NCBI GenBank assembly: GCA_015207155.1
Contig: JADEXK010000004.1
Coordinates: forward strand, 81,789-145,788
Direction: 5' to 3'
Length of the DNA: 64,000 nucleotides
Origin: Nostocales cyanobacterium LEGE 11386
GTDB taxonomy: Bacteria > Cyanobacteriota > Cyanobacteriia > Cyanobacteriales > Nostocaceae
Every line of letters starts with the position of its first letter. The first letter of the stretch is position 1. This document shows, one piece after another, positions 53,829-62,828 of the stretch. The notes beneath the pieces are model-generated. The model saw nothing but the letters and a program-made list of their open reading frames with translations, did not search any database and was not told the DNA's origin. Position numbers and translations under genes: made by a program.

Positions 53829-54524
53829 TCAATTAGCAAGACCGTGTTCTAGTGCAAAACGAACTAACTCGGTACGGCTATTGGTGCCGGTTTTACTAAA
53901 TAAACGGCTAACGTATTTTTCTACATTACGAACGCTGGTTTCTAAGCGTCGGGCGATTTCTTTGTTCATCAACCCTTCAGCTACCAGATTTAAAACACTT
54001 TGTTCTCTGGGTGTCAAGTCAATTTTAAACGGGGCTGGAGATTGAGATATGGCACTTCTTTGGGTTAATAATGCCTTAATTTGGGCAATCTGATTAGCTA
54101 ATTCAGCAATGTCAGGGGTTTCGCTGTCTTCACCGATGGCTGGAAGTTTGGCGGTGCGGCGGGATAGTAAGTTTTCAACTATTGCCACTAACTCATCTGG
54201 ATCGAAAGGCTTGGGCAAATACGCATCAACACCAGCTTGATAGCCTTGAATGCGATCGCCTGTCATGCCTTTAGCAGTTAAAAATACTACTGGGAGTGTT
54301 TGAAAGCGGGGGTCTTCTCGCAGTTGTCTGAGGAACTGATAGCCATCCACCTGGGGCATCATGATATCAGAAATTACTAAGTCAGGTGTATGCTGTTGCA
54401 TCAAATCCCATCCCTCACGGGCGTTACTGGCAACTTGAACGCTGAAACCGCTTTCTTGTAAATAATCTCTTACGGCTTCCCGCAATCCTGGTTCATCATC
54501 TACCAGTAACAATTGTGCTGACAT
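53829..54524 (-). CDS. Response regulator with LuxR/NarL-type DNA-binding domain
   Basis: A 231-residue two-component regulator. The receiver domain has LLLVDDEPGLR (acidic pair), the phospho-acceptor Asp in VISDIMMPQVDGY (about 55) and the Lys in YLPKPFD (about 105). The C-terminal LuxR-type helix-turn-helix reads LTPREQSVLNLVAEGLMNKEIARRL (part). The ATG at complement 54522-54524 gives the standard start (MSAQLLLVDDEP); a start ten codons upstream is less likely. It resembles the NarL-type regulators related to plastid Ycf29. No kinase is adjacent. Confidence 0.9.
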   Translation of the reverse strand: MSAQLLLVDDEPGLREAVRDYLQESGFSVQVASNAREGWDLMQQHTPDLVISDIMMPQVDGYQFLRQLREDPRFQTLPVVFLTAKGMTGDRIQGYQAGVDAYLPKPFDPDELVAIVENLLSRRTAKLPAIGEDSETPDIAELANQIAQIKALLTQRSAISQSPAPFKIDLTPREQSVLNLVAEGLMNKEIARRLETSVRNVEKYVSRLFSKTGTNSRTELVRFALEHGLAN

Positions 54525-54621
54525 TGAAGTTTCCCTGTATTTACCTTTTTCCAATTTAGCGAAAGTTGTTAGGTATTGAGCAAGAAGAATAATAGCGAAA
54601 GTATGAATATTTCAATACACC

Positions 54622-55584
54622 CTATAGCCACTCGATGATCTTGGCATTCTCTGGCAACTTGGCACTTTTTTGTCCAGCAGCACGCGCCCTCGCAGTGAAC
54701 AAACCAATGGGAGTATTTAATAAATCTACAAGGGTGGCTTGACCTGCGATCGCCTTGAAACTTTCTTTGGGTAGTTCTTTAAATAACCAACGTAGCAAAC
54801 TATAACTGTATTTTTTAGCTGTCATCTCTGGCATTAACTCTACACCGTGCAGTTCGTGTAAGTAGCGATTTGAGCATCCATAACGTCGCCATTGACTTTG
54901 CAGTTCCTTGAATGTAGTCCGGTGACGATGCTGAACGATCGCCTCTGGGGAAAATTCTAAACGCCCGATATTTTGCCGTAGAATCCGCCAGCAAATATCT
55001 GCATCGCCGCCAGTAGTGAGATGGGGACGAAATAAACCAGCTTTTTCTAAAGCTATACGACGAATTGCCAAATTAGCAGTTTGACCGTAGGGACAAAAAG
55101 GATGGGCAAGAGTATGCTTTTGGGATAAGGTTTCTTGATGCTCTGCGTGTTGTTCTAGAAGCGTATTGCCTGGTAATGCGGCAATTTCCCCAGCCACAAT
55201 TACCACATCTGGATCAATAAAAGGCTGGATTAATGAGGATAGCCATTGCGGTTGTGGGTGACAATCAGCATCCGTAAAAGCCACAATTTCGCCCACTGCG
55301 GTGCGAATTCCCGTATTGCGGGCAGCATAAGAGCTTTGAATTTGGTTTTCGCTTAAGGCATGAATTATGGGGGAATTTTCAGCAGCTGTTTTTAGCACAG
55401 TCAGAGTGCGATCGCTGCTGTTATTGTCCACTAGTAAGTACTCTACCCGGTCTTTTGGGTAAGTTTGAGATAACAGACAATTGATTAAATTTGGTAAATC
55501 TGGTTCACCGTTATAAATAGGAACAACCACTGATACCATGGGCAAGAAGCTTTTGGCAGTGGTTGCATCAACTGGCTGATTCAT
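54622..55584 (-). CDS. Family 2 glycosyltransferase
   Basis: A 320-residue GT-A enzyme. MVSVVVPIYNGEPDLPNLINCLL (shortened) opens the domain, with VDNNSSD (about 53), the metal-binding FTDADCHPQPQW (about 100) and the acceptor-side GGDADICWR (about 187). It has no clear membrane segments, so it is probably cytoplasmic or membrane-associated. It may serve exopolysaccharide or glycolipid synthesis; the sugar is unknown. Confidence 0.88.
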   Translation of the reverse strand: MNQPVDATTAKSFLPMVSVVVPIYNGEPDLPNLINCLLSQTYPKDRVEYLLVDNNSSDRTLTVLKTAAENSPIIHALSENQIQSSYAARNTGIRTAVGEIVAFTDADCHPQPQWLSSLIQPFIDPDVVIVAGEIAALPGNTLLEQHAEHQETLSQKHTLAHPFCPYGQTANLAIRRIALEKAGLFRPHLTTGGDADICWRILRQNIGRLEFSPEAIVQHRHRTTFKELQSQWRRYGCSNRYLHELHGVELMPEMTAKKYSYSLLRWLFKELPKESFKAIAGQATLVDLLNTPIGLFTARARAAGQKSAKLPENAKIIEWL

Positions 55585-55710
55585 AAAATGTGAGATTTTG
55601 GGGATGGGATACTAAACTAGTATTCCCAATCCAAAATCCGGTAACGGTAATACTCAGATAGTTTTCATGACTCCAGAATGCTGGATGTGGGAATACTGAA
55701 TATGTGCAAA

Positions 55711-57048
55711 CTAAAATTTTAAGTCCCTAGCGCCAGCGCTCACAGGTTGGTTGGGTTGGTTTGCTGGAGGCTGGGCGAAGTTGTTACTAGATAGTGCTGC
55801 GATCGCCCGGGCATACTGGGGATCACTTTGAGTTCCCACTAAATTGGGGTTGGATGCTAGCTGACGCTCTTGTGCTGCTGTTAAGTCTAGCTTGATATCT
55901 GGCACAATCCCTTTTTTATTAATATCCGTGCCATCGGGGGTATAGTAATGAGCTATGGTGACTGCCAAACCTGAACCGTCTGAGAGTTCATGCACAGACT
56001 GTACCAGTGCTTTACCAAAGGTTTGACTACCAATAACTACCGCTCGGTTATTATCCTTGAGCGCACCTGTCAGGATTTCGCTAGCACTAGCTGAATTCCC
56101 ATCCACTAGGATTGCCAAGGGTAGTTGTGTCAGAGCTGTGCGATTAGCTCTAGTTACTTCACTGCCTCCGGCGCGGTTAACTGTACGCACAATACCGCCA
56201 TTATCCAACCACATCCGAGCAATTTCAATGCTGGAATTCAACAACCCTCCAGGGTTACCACGCAAATCTAAGACAAAAGCATCGACGTTCTGACCGTTCA
56301 AATTGCGAATGGCTCGGCGCATTTGCTCGGACGCATGACTACTAAACTCCCGCAAACGGATATAGCCAACGCGGCGATTACCTTCTTGCTTGAGGGTATA
56401 ATTCACTGTGGGGATTTCAATATTTGCCCGTGTCAGCTTCAAATCAAAAGCACTCCGCCCTGTTCTCCCCAGTTGTAGTGTGATGGGAGTACCAGCTTTG
56501 CCGCGAATCAGTTGCGAAGCATCTTCCACTTTCATTTGAGCAGTGGATTTGCCGTCAATAGCCAAAATTTCGTCGCCTGCTTTGACGCCTGCTTTCAGCG
56601 CTGGAGAATTTTCGATGGCTTCCAAAACAGTCAGGCGCTTGGTTTTGTCATTCAGTTCCATGCGAATGCCAATCCCTGAGACTTCCCCTGATGTTTGGCT
56701 GGTCAGAGCTTGATACTGTTTGGGGTCCATAAACCGAGTGTAAGGATCTCCCAATTTTTGTAAAGCTTCGCGAATTGCTACATAAGCTTGTTCATTAGAA
56801 GAATATTCTTTGCTTAATAAGCTCTGCCTAGTGGCTAGCCAATCTTGTTGATTAAAACTGCCATCAACATACTCACGATTTACCAATTGCCATACTTGGT
56901 CAACTAACGTTTTCGGGCTATCTTGTAGAGCAGCACGAACGCAGCGAGTCCAAGCAGAGCCAAATACGGACACAGTGGCGGTCGTGGCGATCGCTCCACC
57001 AATCAAGGCTACTTGGAGCGGCGAGTAAAATTTCGCAGATTGGTTCAT
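55711..57048 (-). CDS. S41-family C-terminal processing peptidase (Ctp)
   Basis: A 445-residue exported protease. The N-terminus has a signal segment (about 10-30). A PDZ domain lies at about 115-195 (GIGIRMELND, GDEILAIDGK). The S41 domain has the catalytic Ser in DGNSASASEILTGAL (about 315) and the Lys in SQTFGKALVQS (about 340). Ctp proteases trim C-termini of exported proteins, in cyanobacteria notably photosystem II D1 (CtpA); this one may be CtpB or CtpC type. It is divergent from the DUF218 gene across a region with twin palindromes. Confidence 0.9.
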   Translation of the reverse strand: MNQSAKFYSPLQVALIGGAIATTATVSVFGSAWTRCVRAALQDSPKTLVDQVWQLVNREYVDGSFNQQDWLATRQSLLSKEYSSNEQAYVAIREALQKLGDPYTRFMDPKQYQALTSQTSGEVSGIGIRMELNDKTKRLTVLEAIENSPALKAGVKAGDEILAIDGKSTAQMKVEDASQLIRGKAGTPITLQLGRTGRSAFDLKLTRANIEIPTVNYTLKQEGNRRVGYIRLREFSSHASEQMRRAIRNLNGQNVDAFVLDLRGNPGGLLNSSIEIARMWLDNGGIVRTVNRAGGSEVTRANRTALTQLPLAILVDGNSASASEILTGALKDNNRAVVIGSQTFGKALVQSVHELSDGSGLAVTIAHYYTPDGTDINKKGIVPDIKLDLTAAQERQLASNPNLVGTQSDPQYARAIAALSSNNFAQPPANQPNQPVSAGARDLKF

Positions 57049-57235
57049 GTATATCAGTTGAAATAGTTGTGTTGTTGACAGTTTAGCAATCAGGCTTTTG
57101 GAAAATTTTTAAGTTTTTATACTCGATTTTCAGTTATGTTACATTCATTATTTTCTCCTTATAATTATCCTGAAAATTTTGCACTACTTTATAATGATAA
57201 TTTCTGCACCTGCGAGCTTCTTTAGTAGTCTAATA

Positions 57236-57296
57236 TGACACTATGAAGCTACTGTGTCATTACTATGACGTTGTTGTGACACTTTTACTAGTGTCA
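57236..57296. promoter_or_regulatory. Two palindromic TGACAC/GTGTCA sites (putative operator)
   Basis: TGACAC at 57236-57241 pairs with GTGTCA at 57254-57259, and TGACAC at 57277-57282 pairs with GTGTCA at 57291-57296. Two inverted repeats of the same half-site, 41 and 37 bases apart, lie between divergent ctp and DUF218 genes. That is the layout of a shared operator for a dimeric regulator. No known regulator matches. Confidence 0.5.
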
Positions 57297-57392
57297 GCTT
57301 TACACCCTATATTATTTTTATAAGATAGCACTTCGCCGACTTAATTGTAGGTCTTCTTGAGAATATTTAACTAGGCTTTTATTACCTATGTC

Positions 57393-58091
57393 ATGAGACA
57401 TAAATTTACCAAAACTTCATCAATTTCTCCCTTGAGAAAATTACGTAAACAGTGGCAATTGCTACAAAAAATAGCTTGTGGTTTAGGCCTGATCTTTGGT
57501 AGTTGGCTAATTTTCACCAGTGTAACCTTAGTTTGGGCATCCTCTGGGCCAGTAGATGCCTTCTTTGTGCTTGGTGGTAGTATTAGCAGAGAAATTTATG
57601 TTGCCCAAGCAGCGAAACCAAATCCGCAAATTCCAGTTTTAATTTCTCATGGTTCCCCACAACCTTGTATATGGCTAATTTTTCAGCGAGAAGCAGCAGA
57701 GTGGCAAAACGTGTGGTTAGAAAATTGTGCGAATTCCACTTTTGAGAATTTTTACTATGGAATTCCTATTTTGCAGCAATGGGGAGTACATAAGATAAAA
57801 TTGATTACCTCACCAACTCATCTACCCAGAGCTAAATGGATGGCACAGATTCTCTTGGGTGCTCATGGTATTTGGGTAGAACCAGATATTGTTCAAGAGC
57901 AGGGCATTCCAGGTAATTATGAGTCTTGGGTGAAAACTGGATTGGATGTAACACGCAGCTTTTTTTGGGCAATTTTAAGTCAAATTATTCAGCCAAAATG
58001 CTCAGATATTACAAGACTTGCCGATGTAGATATGCAAGCTTGGCAAAGTCAAGGTTTTAAGTGTGAGCATCAGGGGGGAGTAGGGAGATGA
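57393..58091 (+). CDS. YdcF/SanA-like DUF218 protein
   Basis: A 232-residue protein with one membrane helix at about 27-50 and a DUF218 domain (DAFFVLGGSISREIYVAQ, PVLISHG, STFENFYYG, ITSPTHLPRAKWMAQIL). DUF218 proteins are thought to act at the envelope, some in lipid carrier or peptidoglycan metabolism. The first ATG after the palindromic region was chosen. The C-terminus ends in a low-complexity run just before a repeat-like stretch. Confidence 0.82.
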   Translation: MRHKFTKTSSISPLRKLRKQWQLLQKIACGLGLIFGSWLIFTSVTLVWASSGPVDAFFVLGGSISREIYVAQAAKPNPQIPVLISHGSPQPCIWLIFQREAAEWQNVWLENCANSTFENFYYGIPILQQWGVHKIKLITSPTHLPRAKWMAQILLGAHGIWVEPDIVQEQGIPGNYESWVKTGLDVTRSFFWAILSQIIQPKCSDITRLADVDMQAWQSQGFKCEHQGGVGR

Positions 58092-58359
58092 GGGTGATGT
58101 AGACGCGATAGTAGCTTCCCGCAAAGTGGGAGGTGGGGAAAAAGAATTAAATTTGGGTGCAATGGCAGATGTATTCTTTTGGAGGATGCCATATTGGCAG
58201 ATTTGGCAGTTGAATCCTCAGCAAGACAAATGCACTGCTGTCACACACTCTCATAGGGCATTTCCAAAGAATCTTATCTATTGTCTTAGGACTGGGTACT
58301 CATCTAAAGGAGGTTCCTTTTACCTCTATTCTCCTTAACTGAGCAGTATTGCCAGCTGT

Positions 58360-60108
58360 TCAATCCGCATTATTTCTCAGAAATGATAATACTTGTCGAA
58401 TGAAAAAATCTCGCCCCCGCTCTGGTCGGTCATTGAACAAATAATGTGTTCCACTGGGAATAGTCACTGTTTTAACCCTGGATGCATTCACTAACTCTGC
58501 TTTGAGAGCTTGCAAATCTTCCTGTCTAGACCAAAAATCAAGTTCACCTCGAATAACCAGTGTTGGAACAGTAATATCTGATGCCTCCCAATACTTTTGA
58601 CCGAGTGAAAGATTGTAACTCTCCAATCGATAAGCAGATGGAATTCTCAGACTAGAAGGATTACTAGTATTACCGTTGGCACCTCTTGCAAGAGCTGTAC
58701 GTTGATATGCATCAACGACAGCAGGGTCACGCCACTGACTCTTATCTTCAACTGGAATTGTTCGGTTCCACTGAGTAATTAACCCTTCAGCATCTGTTAT
58801 TCGGTATGCTCCTGCATCAGAGTCAAATGTTCCAGGCTTATTTGGGTCTTCAAAGGCATGACGAAGTTTCCAAGGCGCATCAACACCATAGAGGCTATTG
58901 AGCATTACCAAGTGGCTAACTTTTTCATTGTTTTGGCTCGTATACATCCCTGCCCAATGTCCGCCAGTTGCCCAACCGACAAGTGCCACAGGTTGTCCTT
59001 GATGACGGTCGCGAATGGCATCGACTACATCTCCAATATCTCGCACTGCTTCGTCTGAGGGGACAGATGGCGGATTTTTTTCTGGTGGTTGATCTAAAGC
59101 TGTAGGACGCGTAGAATGTTCCCAGCCTCGCACATTCATGATGTAAACTGAATGTCCAGCAGCAGCAAAATCTGCGGCAAGTGAGTATCCACGCACATTT
59201 AAGTCAAAAGAAGTAATACCGCCGGGGCCACCCCCATGAATTAACAAGATTGGGGGATTTGAACTTTTGGTGCGATCGCCCAACAAAACCTCCCGGACAA
59301 AAATTTGAATACCAGGATCACTCGTCACATAAAAATCCTTTCGCGTCACTTGAGATGGATTTAGAGAAGTCTGCTGTTTCAAAAGAGATTTTGCCTTCGC
59401 AGTTGATACTGAGTTTTGAGTTAGTTCAACCCACTTTGTGGAAGTGACACGAGCGATGAGCGTAAAGCTTCCATCATCAGATGGTTTAAAAATTGCTGCT
59501 TCTCCTTCTGCAATTTCACTCAATACAGGATGTGCTGGTTCTTTAAAGTTGTGTATATGAGACACCAAAACCTTGTTAACACCAGGTGCAGGGGGAGTAC
59601 CCAACAATATTCGAGTTTCTGCAACCAGCTGTTCTTGTCCTGATTTGCCATTTAAGTTTTGCCAAGAACGCCGCCCATTCAGACGATTTGTTGTCTGAAC
59701 AGAACCAACCTTCATTAATTGCGCTGTTTCTACAGTTCGGCAATATTCACTAGCAATTACTTGACCAATAGGAATACCAAGAGTACGTAGAGCATCACCG
59801 ATTACTTGAGCTTGGACTCGACCCTCTGGAGATAGATTGCGATGAGCTTCACAATTCTTCCACCATTCTCCTCCTTCTCTGATATCGGCTTGAGACCAAT
59901 CTGTTGCAGTATGACGAATGTAAATTACATAGCCGCCCTGTCGGAGTGTATTAACGAGTTGGCTAGTGTGAAGTTGAGGAGACTCCGTAGCTGGAGACGC
60001 AGCAGGTTGAACTGCTTCAGAATTCCACATGTCGGCTTTAACGCAACCTGAAGCTAAAAGTAGAACACTAGCAATCATTAAACATTTCACTGGAGTAACA
60101 CCTTTCAA
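58360..60108 (-). CDS. Lipoprotein fusion: histidine phosphatase - alpha/beta hydrolase
   Basis: A 582-residue protein. The N-terminus has a lipoprotein signal ending LLASGC. Residues 50-235 are a histidine phosphatase-like domain (YIRHTATDW, with RHT instead of the usual RHG, and second His in VLVSHIHNF). Residues 265-580 are an alpha/beta hydrolase with oxyanion block LIHGGGPGG, acid in RGELDFW and histidine in SGTHYLF. The nucleophile elbow reads GWATGG, with Ala (codon GCA) where Ser is expected. The gene is divergent from a LysR regulator, its likely controller. Confidence 0.82.
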   Translation of the reverse strand: MKGVTPVKCLMIASVLLLASGCVKADMWNSEAVQPAASPATESPQLHTSQLVNTLRQGGYVIYIRHTATDWSQADIREGGEWWKNCEAHRNLSPEGRVQAQVIGDALRTLGIPIGQVIASEYCRTVETAQLMKVGSVQTTNRLNGRRSWQNLNGKSGQEQLVAETRILLGTPPAPGVNKVLVSHIHNFKEPAHPVLSEIAEGEAAIFKPSDDGSFTLIARVTSTKWVELTQNSVSTAKAKSLLKQQTSLNPSQVTRKDFYVTSDPGIQIFVREVLLGDRTKSSNPPILLIHGGGPGGITSFDLNVRGYSLAADFAAAGHSVYIMNVRGWEHSTRPTALDQPPEKNPPSVPSDEAVRDIGDVVDAIRDRHQGQPVALVGWATGGHWAGMYTSQNNEKVSHLVMLNSLYGVDAPWKLRHAFEDPNKPGTFDSDAGAYRITDAEGLITQWNRTIPVEDKSQWRDPAVVDAYQRTALARGANGNTSNPSSLRIPSAYRLESYNLSLGQKYWEASDITVPTLVIRGELDFWSRQEDLQALKAELVNASRVKTVTIPSGTHYLFNDRPERGRDFFIRQVLSFLRNNAD

Positions 60109-60322
60109 GCACTAAAAACACCATAAACCCAGGATTTGTGCCTAGTTCTATCAGTCAAATTAAATTGGTTATTAAAGTTCAATTACAGCTAATTCATAGC
60201 TATTATCTCGCTGTTACGGCATCTAGCTTTTTTCAGTTAATCAACATACTTATCATGCTAGAAAGAAGTTTTATCAATGTCCAACATATATTTGATTACT
60301 GAATAACACTTGAAAAGTTCAA

Positions 60323-61219
60323 ATGGAATTGCGACATCTCCGTTACTTTGTAGCTGTGGCTGAAGAACTACATTTCGGTCGAGCAGCACAACGATTGCAT
60401 ATTGCTCAACAACCGCTTAGTCGTCAAATTCGTAATTTAGAAGATGAAATCGGCGTGCAGCTGTTCTATCGCACGAAACGCACCGTGCGCTTGACAGAAG
60501 TAGGACAAGTCTTCTTAACGGAGGCCAGAAAAACACTCCAACAGGCTGAATATACTGTTTTACTGGCACAACGCACGAGTCGAGGCGAGATTGGAAGGTT
60601 TGCTGTTGGCTTTACAAGTCCTGCTTTAAATAGCATTCTGCCTAAAATTGTCCGCTTGTTCAAAGAGCGACATCCGCAGGTAGAACTTGCATTAGAAAAA
60701 CTCCATACTAATGAGCAAGTTGAAGCGCTGATATCGGGTCAACTTCAAGTAGGGTTACTGCATCCACCTTTAGAAAATGAGTTTTTAGTCTTAGAAACCA
60801 TTCATCGAGAAAGGTTAGTTGCAGTTTTATCAGATACCCATCCATTGGCTCATGCTGCAACTGAGTCAATTTCAATCAAGGCACTTTCTGATGAATCGTT
60901 CATTCTCTTTCCACGTCATGTTGGTCCAGTTCTTTATGATCGCATTATCAATTTGTGTCAGCAGGCAGGGTTTAGTCCGAATATTATACAAGAGGTTATT
61001 CCTCAGCAAACCATTCTCGGTTTAGTTTCAGCAGATATTGGGATTTCACTGCTCCATGCCTCAGCACAAGCTGTAACACCTACTGGTGTTGTCTTCAGAA
61101 ATTTATTAGAGCCATCTCCAGAATTAGAGCTTGCTGTTGCTTGGTATCCCAATACTACCAATCCAATCTTGTCCGCTTTTTTAGGAATTGTTCGTGAAGT
61201 GACCATTGGATCAGATTGA
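60323..61219 (+). CDS. LysR family transcriptional regulator
   Basis: A 298-residue LysR regulator. The winged helix-turn-helix is at residues 1-60 (LRYFVAVAEELHFGRAAQRLHIAQQPLSRQIRNLE, shortened), close in style to the BenM/CatM branch. An effector-binding domain at 90-290 follows. It is divergent from the phosphatase-hydrolase fusion, 214 bases apart. It probably controls that gene and itself; the effector is unknown. Confidence 0.9.
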   Translation: MELRHLRYFVAVAEELHFGRAAQRLHIAQQPLSRQIRNLEDEIGVQLFYRTKRTVRLTEVGQVFLTEARKTLQQAEYTVLLAQRTSRGEIGRFAVGFTSPALNSILPKIVRLFKERHPQVELALEKLHTNEQVEALISGQLQVGLLHPPLENEFLVLETIHRERLVAVLSDTHPLAHAATESISIKALSDESFILFPRHVGPVLYDRIINLCQQAGFSPNIIQEVIPQQTILGLVSADIGISLLHASAQAVTPTGVVFRNLLEPSPELELAVAWYPNTTNPILSAFLGIVREVTIGSD

Positions 61220-61436
61220 GGATAAAATTATTTATTGTCCATAATTGATCTAGCGCTCTTCTGTCACTCTCATGAGAGCGATGAAAGAGCGGTAATGTGA
61301 AAAATATGTATCTACAGATCTATTAAGATTTGCTAGTGTAGGTATAGTACAAATAATAATAACAGTGGTGTTGTAGCTGCTTAACAGCTACTGGGTGACA
61401 AATTGTTAGTAAAGGTCACACTAAGAGATAATAACT

Positions 61437-61940
61437 ATGACGGCATTTGAACCTCAGAGTCTCCGTTCTTATAGCCAAGAAGATGTGCAGAAAATTCTTC
61501 AGTTAGCGATCGCTCGTCAAGCCAATGACCAAGACAAAGAATTTTCCTATGAGCAACTGCTGGAAATTGCTACTGAGTTAGAAATTTCACCAGAATCTCT
61601 CAACCTCGCAGAAATTGACTGGCGATCGCAACAAAGTGAAATCCAACAACGGCAAGCTTTTAATTCCTACCGGATCGGCAGATTTAAAAAACGTGTGGGG
61701 AATTATGCCATTGTCAACAGTTTTTTCCTGTTGGTGGATTTCGTCGGTGGTGGTGGTCTTACTTGGTCGTTGTATTTCTTGCTATTTTGTGGACTGACAC
61801 TAGGGCTTGATATTTGGAATACCTTTCAAACTAAAGGCGAAGAGTACGAAATGGCTTTTCAAAAATGGTATCGCAAACATCAAATTAAAAAAACTATCAA
61901 TACAGTTGTCAATAGATGGTTTAAGGCGTTGCAGATTTAG
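61437..61940 (+). CDS. 2TM domain-containing protein
   Basis: A 167-residue protein. The N-terminal 75 residues are soluble and helical (SYSQEDVQKILQLAIARQA, EISPESLNLAEIDWR). Then comes a 2TM domain with two membrane segments at about 93-130 (NSFFLLVDFVGGG and LYFLLFCGLTLGLDIWNTFQ) and a basic tail. Function unknown; similar proteins are widespread in cyanobacteria. Confidence 0.78.
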   Translation: MTAFEPQSLRSYSQEDVQKILQLAIARQANDQDKEFSYEQLLEIATELEISPESLNLAEIDWRSQQSEIQQRQAFNSYRIGRFKKRVGNYAIVNSFFLLVDFVGGGGLTWSLYFLLFCGLTLGLDIWNTFQTKGEEYEMAFQKWYRKHQIKKTINTVVNRWFKALQI

Positions 61941-61982
61941 GTATGAAAAAACGAGTTTTTGAGGCGATCGCTAATGCCAATT

Positions 61983-62018
61983 ATTTATAAAACCCCTAGC
62001 AAATAAGCATCTAGGGGT
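61983..62018 (-). terminator. Rho-independent terminator of the CHRD gene
   Basis: An eight-base stem ACCCCTAG / CTAGGGGT with an 11-base loop (61992-62018). Read on the minus strand, it is followed by TTTTATAAA. It lies 45 bases beyond the stop of the CHRD/PEP-CTERM gene. Confidence 0.75.
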
Positions 62019-62062
62019 AGTGTTCATTATTGTAAATTTCCAGTACTCTAAACTTTAGCAAT

Positions 62063-62641
62063 TTAGCCGATTAATTTCTGCTGATTTTTGCGATTTTTCC
62101 ATTGCCAGGCTGCACCTAAAGCACCAAGTGTTAATAAGCTTAACGTTGATGTAGGTTCAGGGACGGGGACAATTTGCCCACGAATCTCACCACTAGGGAA
62201 GGTGGTTGTGTGCAGATTAAAGTAGGCATTACCTCTCAATAGTTCCTGCGCTAATACATCTGTCAAGGGATTGGTAACATCATCAAAACGCCAATCTCCC
62301 GTAATTGTCCCCGAATTGCTACCTGCAATCGGAGGAAGAGTGGCATTATCCAGATCGTGAACAACAGGGCCATTTTGACCGGCTGGGGCGTTATGGATAT
62401 GTGCAAATGGAGCTGCTATGGTACCCTGCAAACCAGAGTAATTGACTACATAGTCAAAAACCCAGCTACCGGGGCCACCACTAAGTGTACCCGTCGCCGT
62501 ACCTACACCAGATGTACTGACAGAGGGAACTTCTTGATCACCATTTAATACACTGGTGAAAGAAAAAGTTGCCGCATTAGCCGCTAAAGGTGACAGTGCG
62601 ATCGCTGTACCTAGAAACGTACCAGTTAACAAAAGCTTCAT
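62063..62641 (-). CDS. CHRD domain protein with PEP-CTERM anchor
   Basis: A 192-residue exported protein. A signal peptide ends near NAATFS, and a CHRD domain follows at about 25-155 (LNGDQEVPSV, HIHNAPAGQNGPVV, YFNLHTTTFPSGEIRGQI). The C-terminus has the PEP-CTERM sorting pattern VPEPTSTLSLLTLGALGAAW and a basic end. The protein is expected to be processed by an exosortase and kept in the envelope or extracellular matrix. Confidence 0.9.
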   Translation of the reverse strand: MKLLLTGTFLGTAIALSPLAANAATFSFTSVLNGDQEVPSVSTSGVGTATGTLSGGPGSWVFDYVVNYSGLQGTIAAPFAHIHNAPAGQNGPVVHDLDNATLPPIAGSNSGTITGDWRFDDVTNPLTDVLAQELLRGNAYFNLHTTTFPSGEIRGQIVPVPEPTSTLSLLTLGALGAAWQWKNRKNQQKLIG

Positions 62642-62828
62642 AAATGACCTGCATTACTTTACACAATCACCAAATTGATACTTGGTAACTTATAGAGATT
62701 ATACTGAAATTGCTTAGTACTTGCTGGTTCAATTATGAATAAGTATTGTAGTAATTATGCTTATACGTTGAACAAGAAGTCAGAAGGAATCTTCCCTCTT
62801 CCCTCTGACTTCGTTGAAGACGGCTAGA

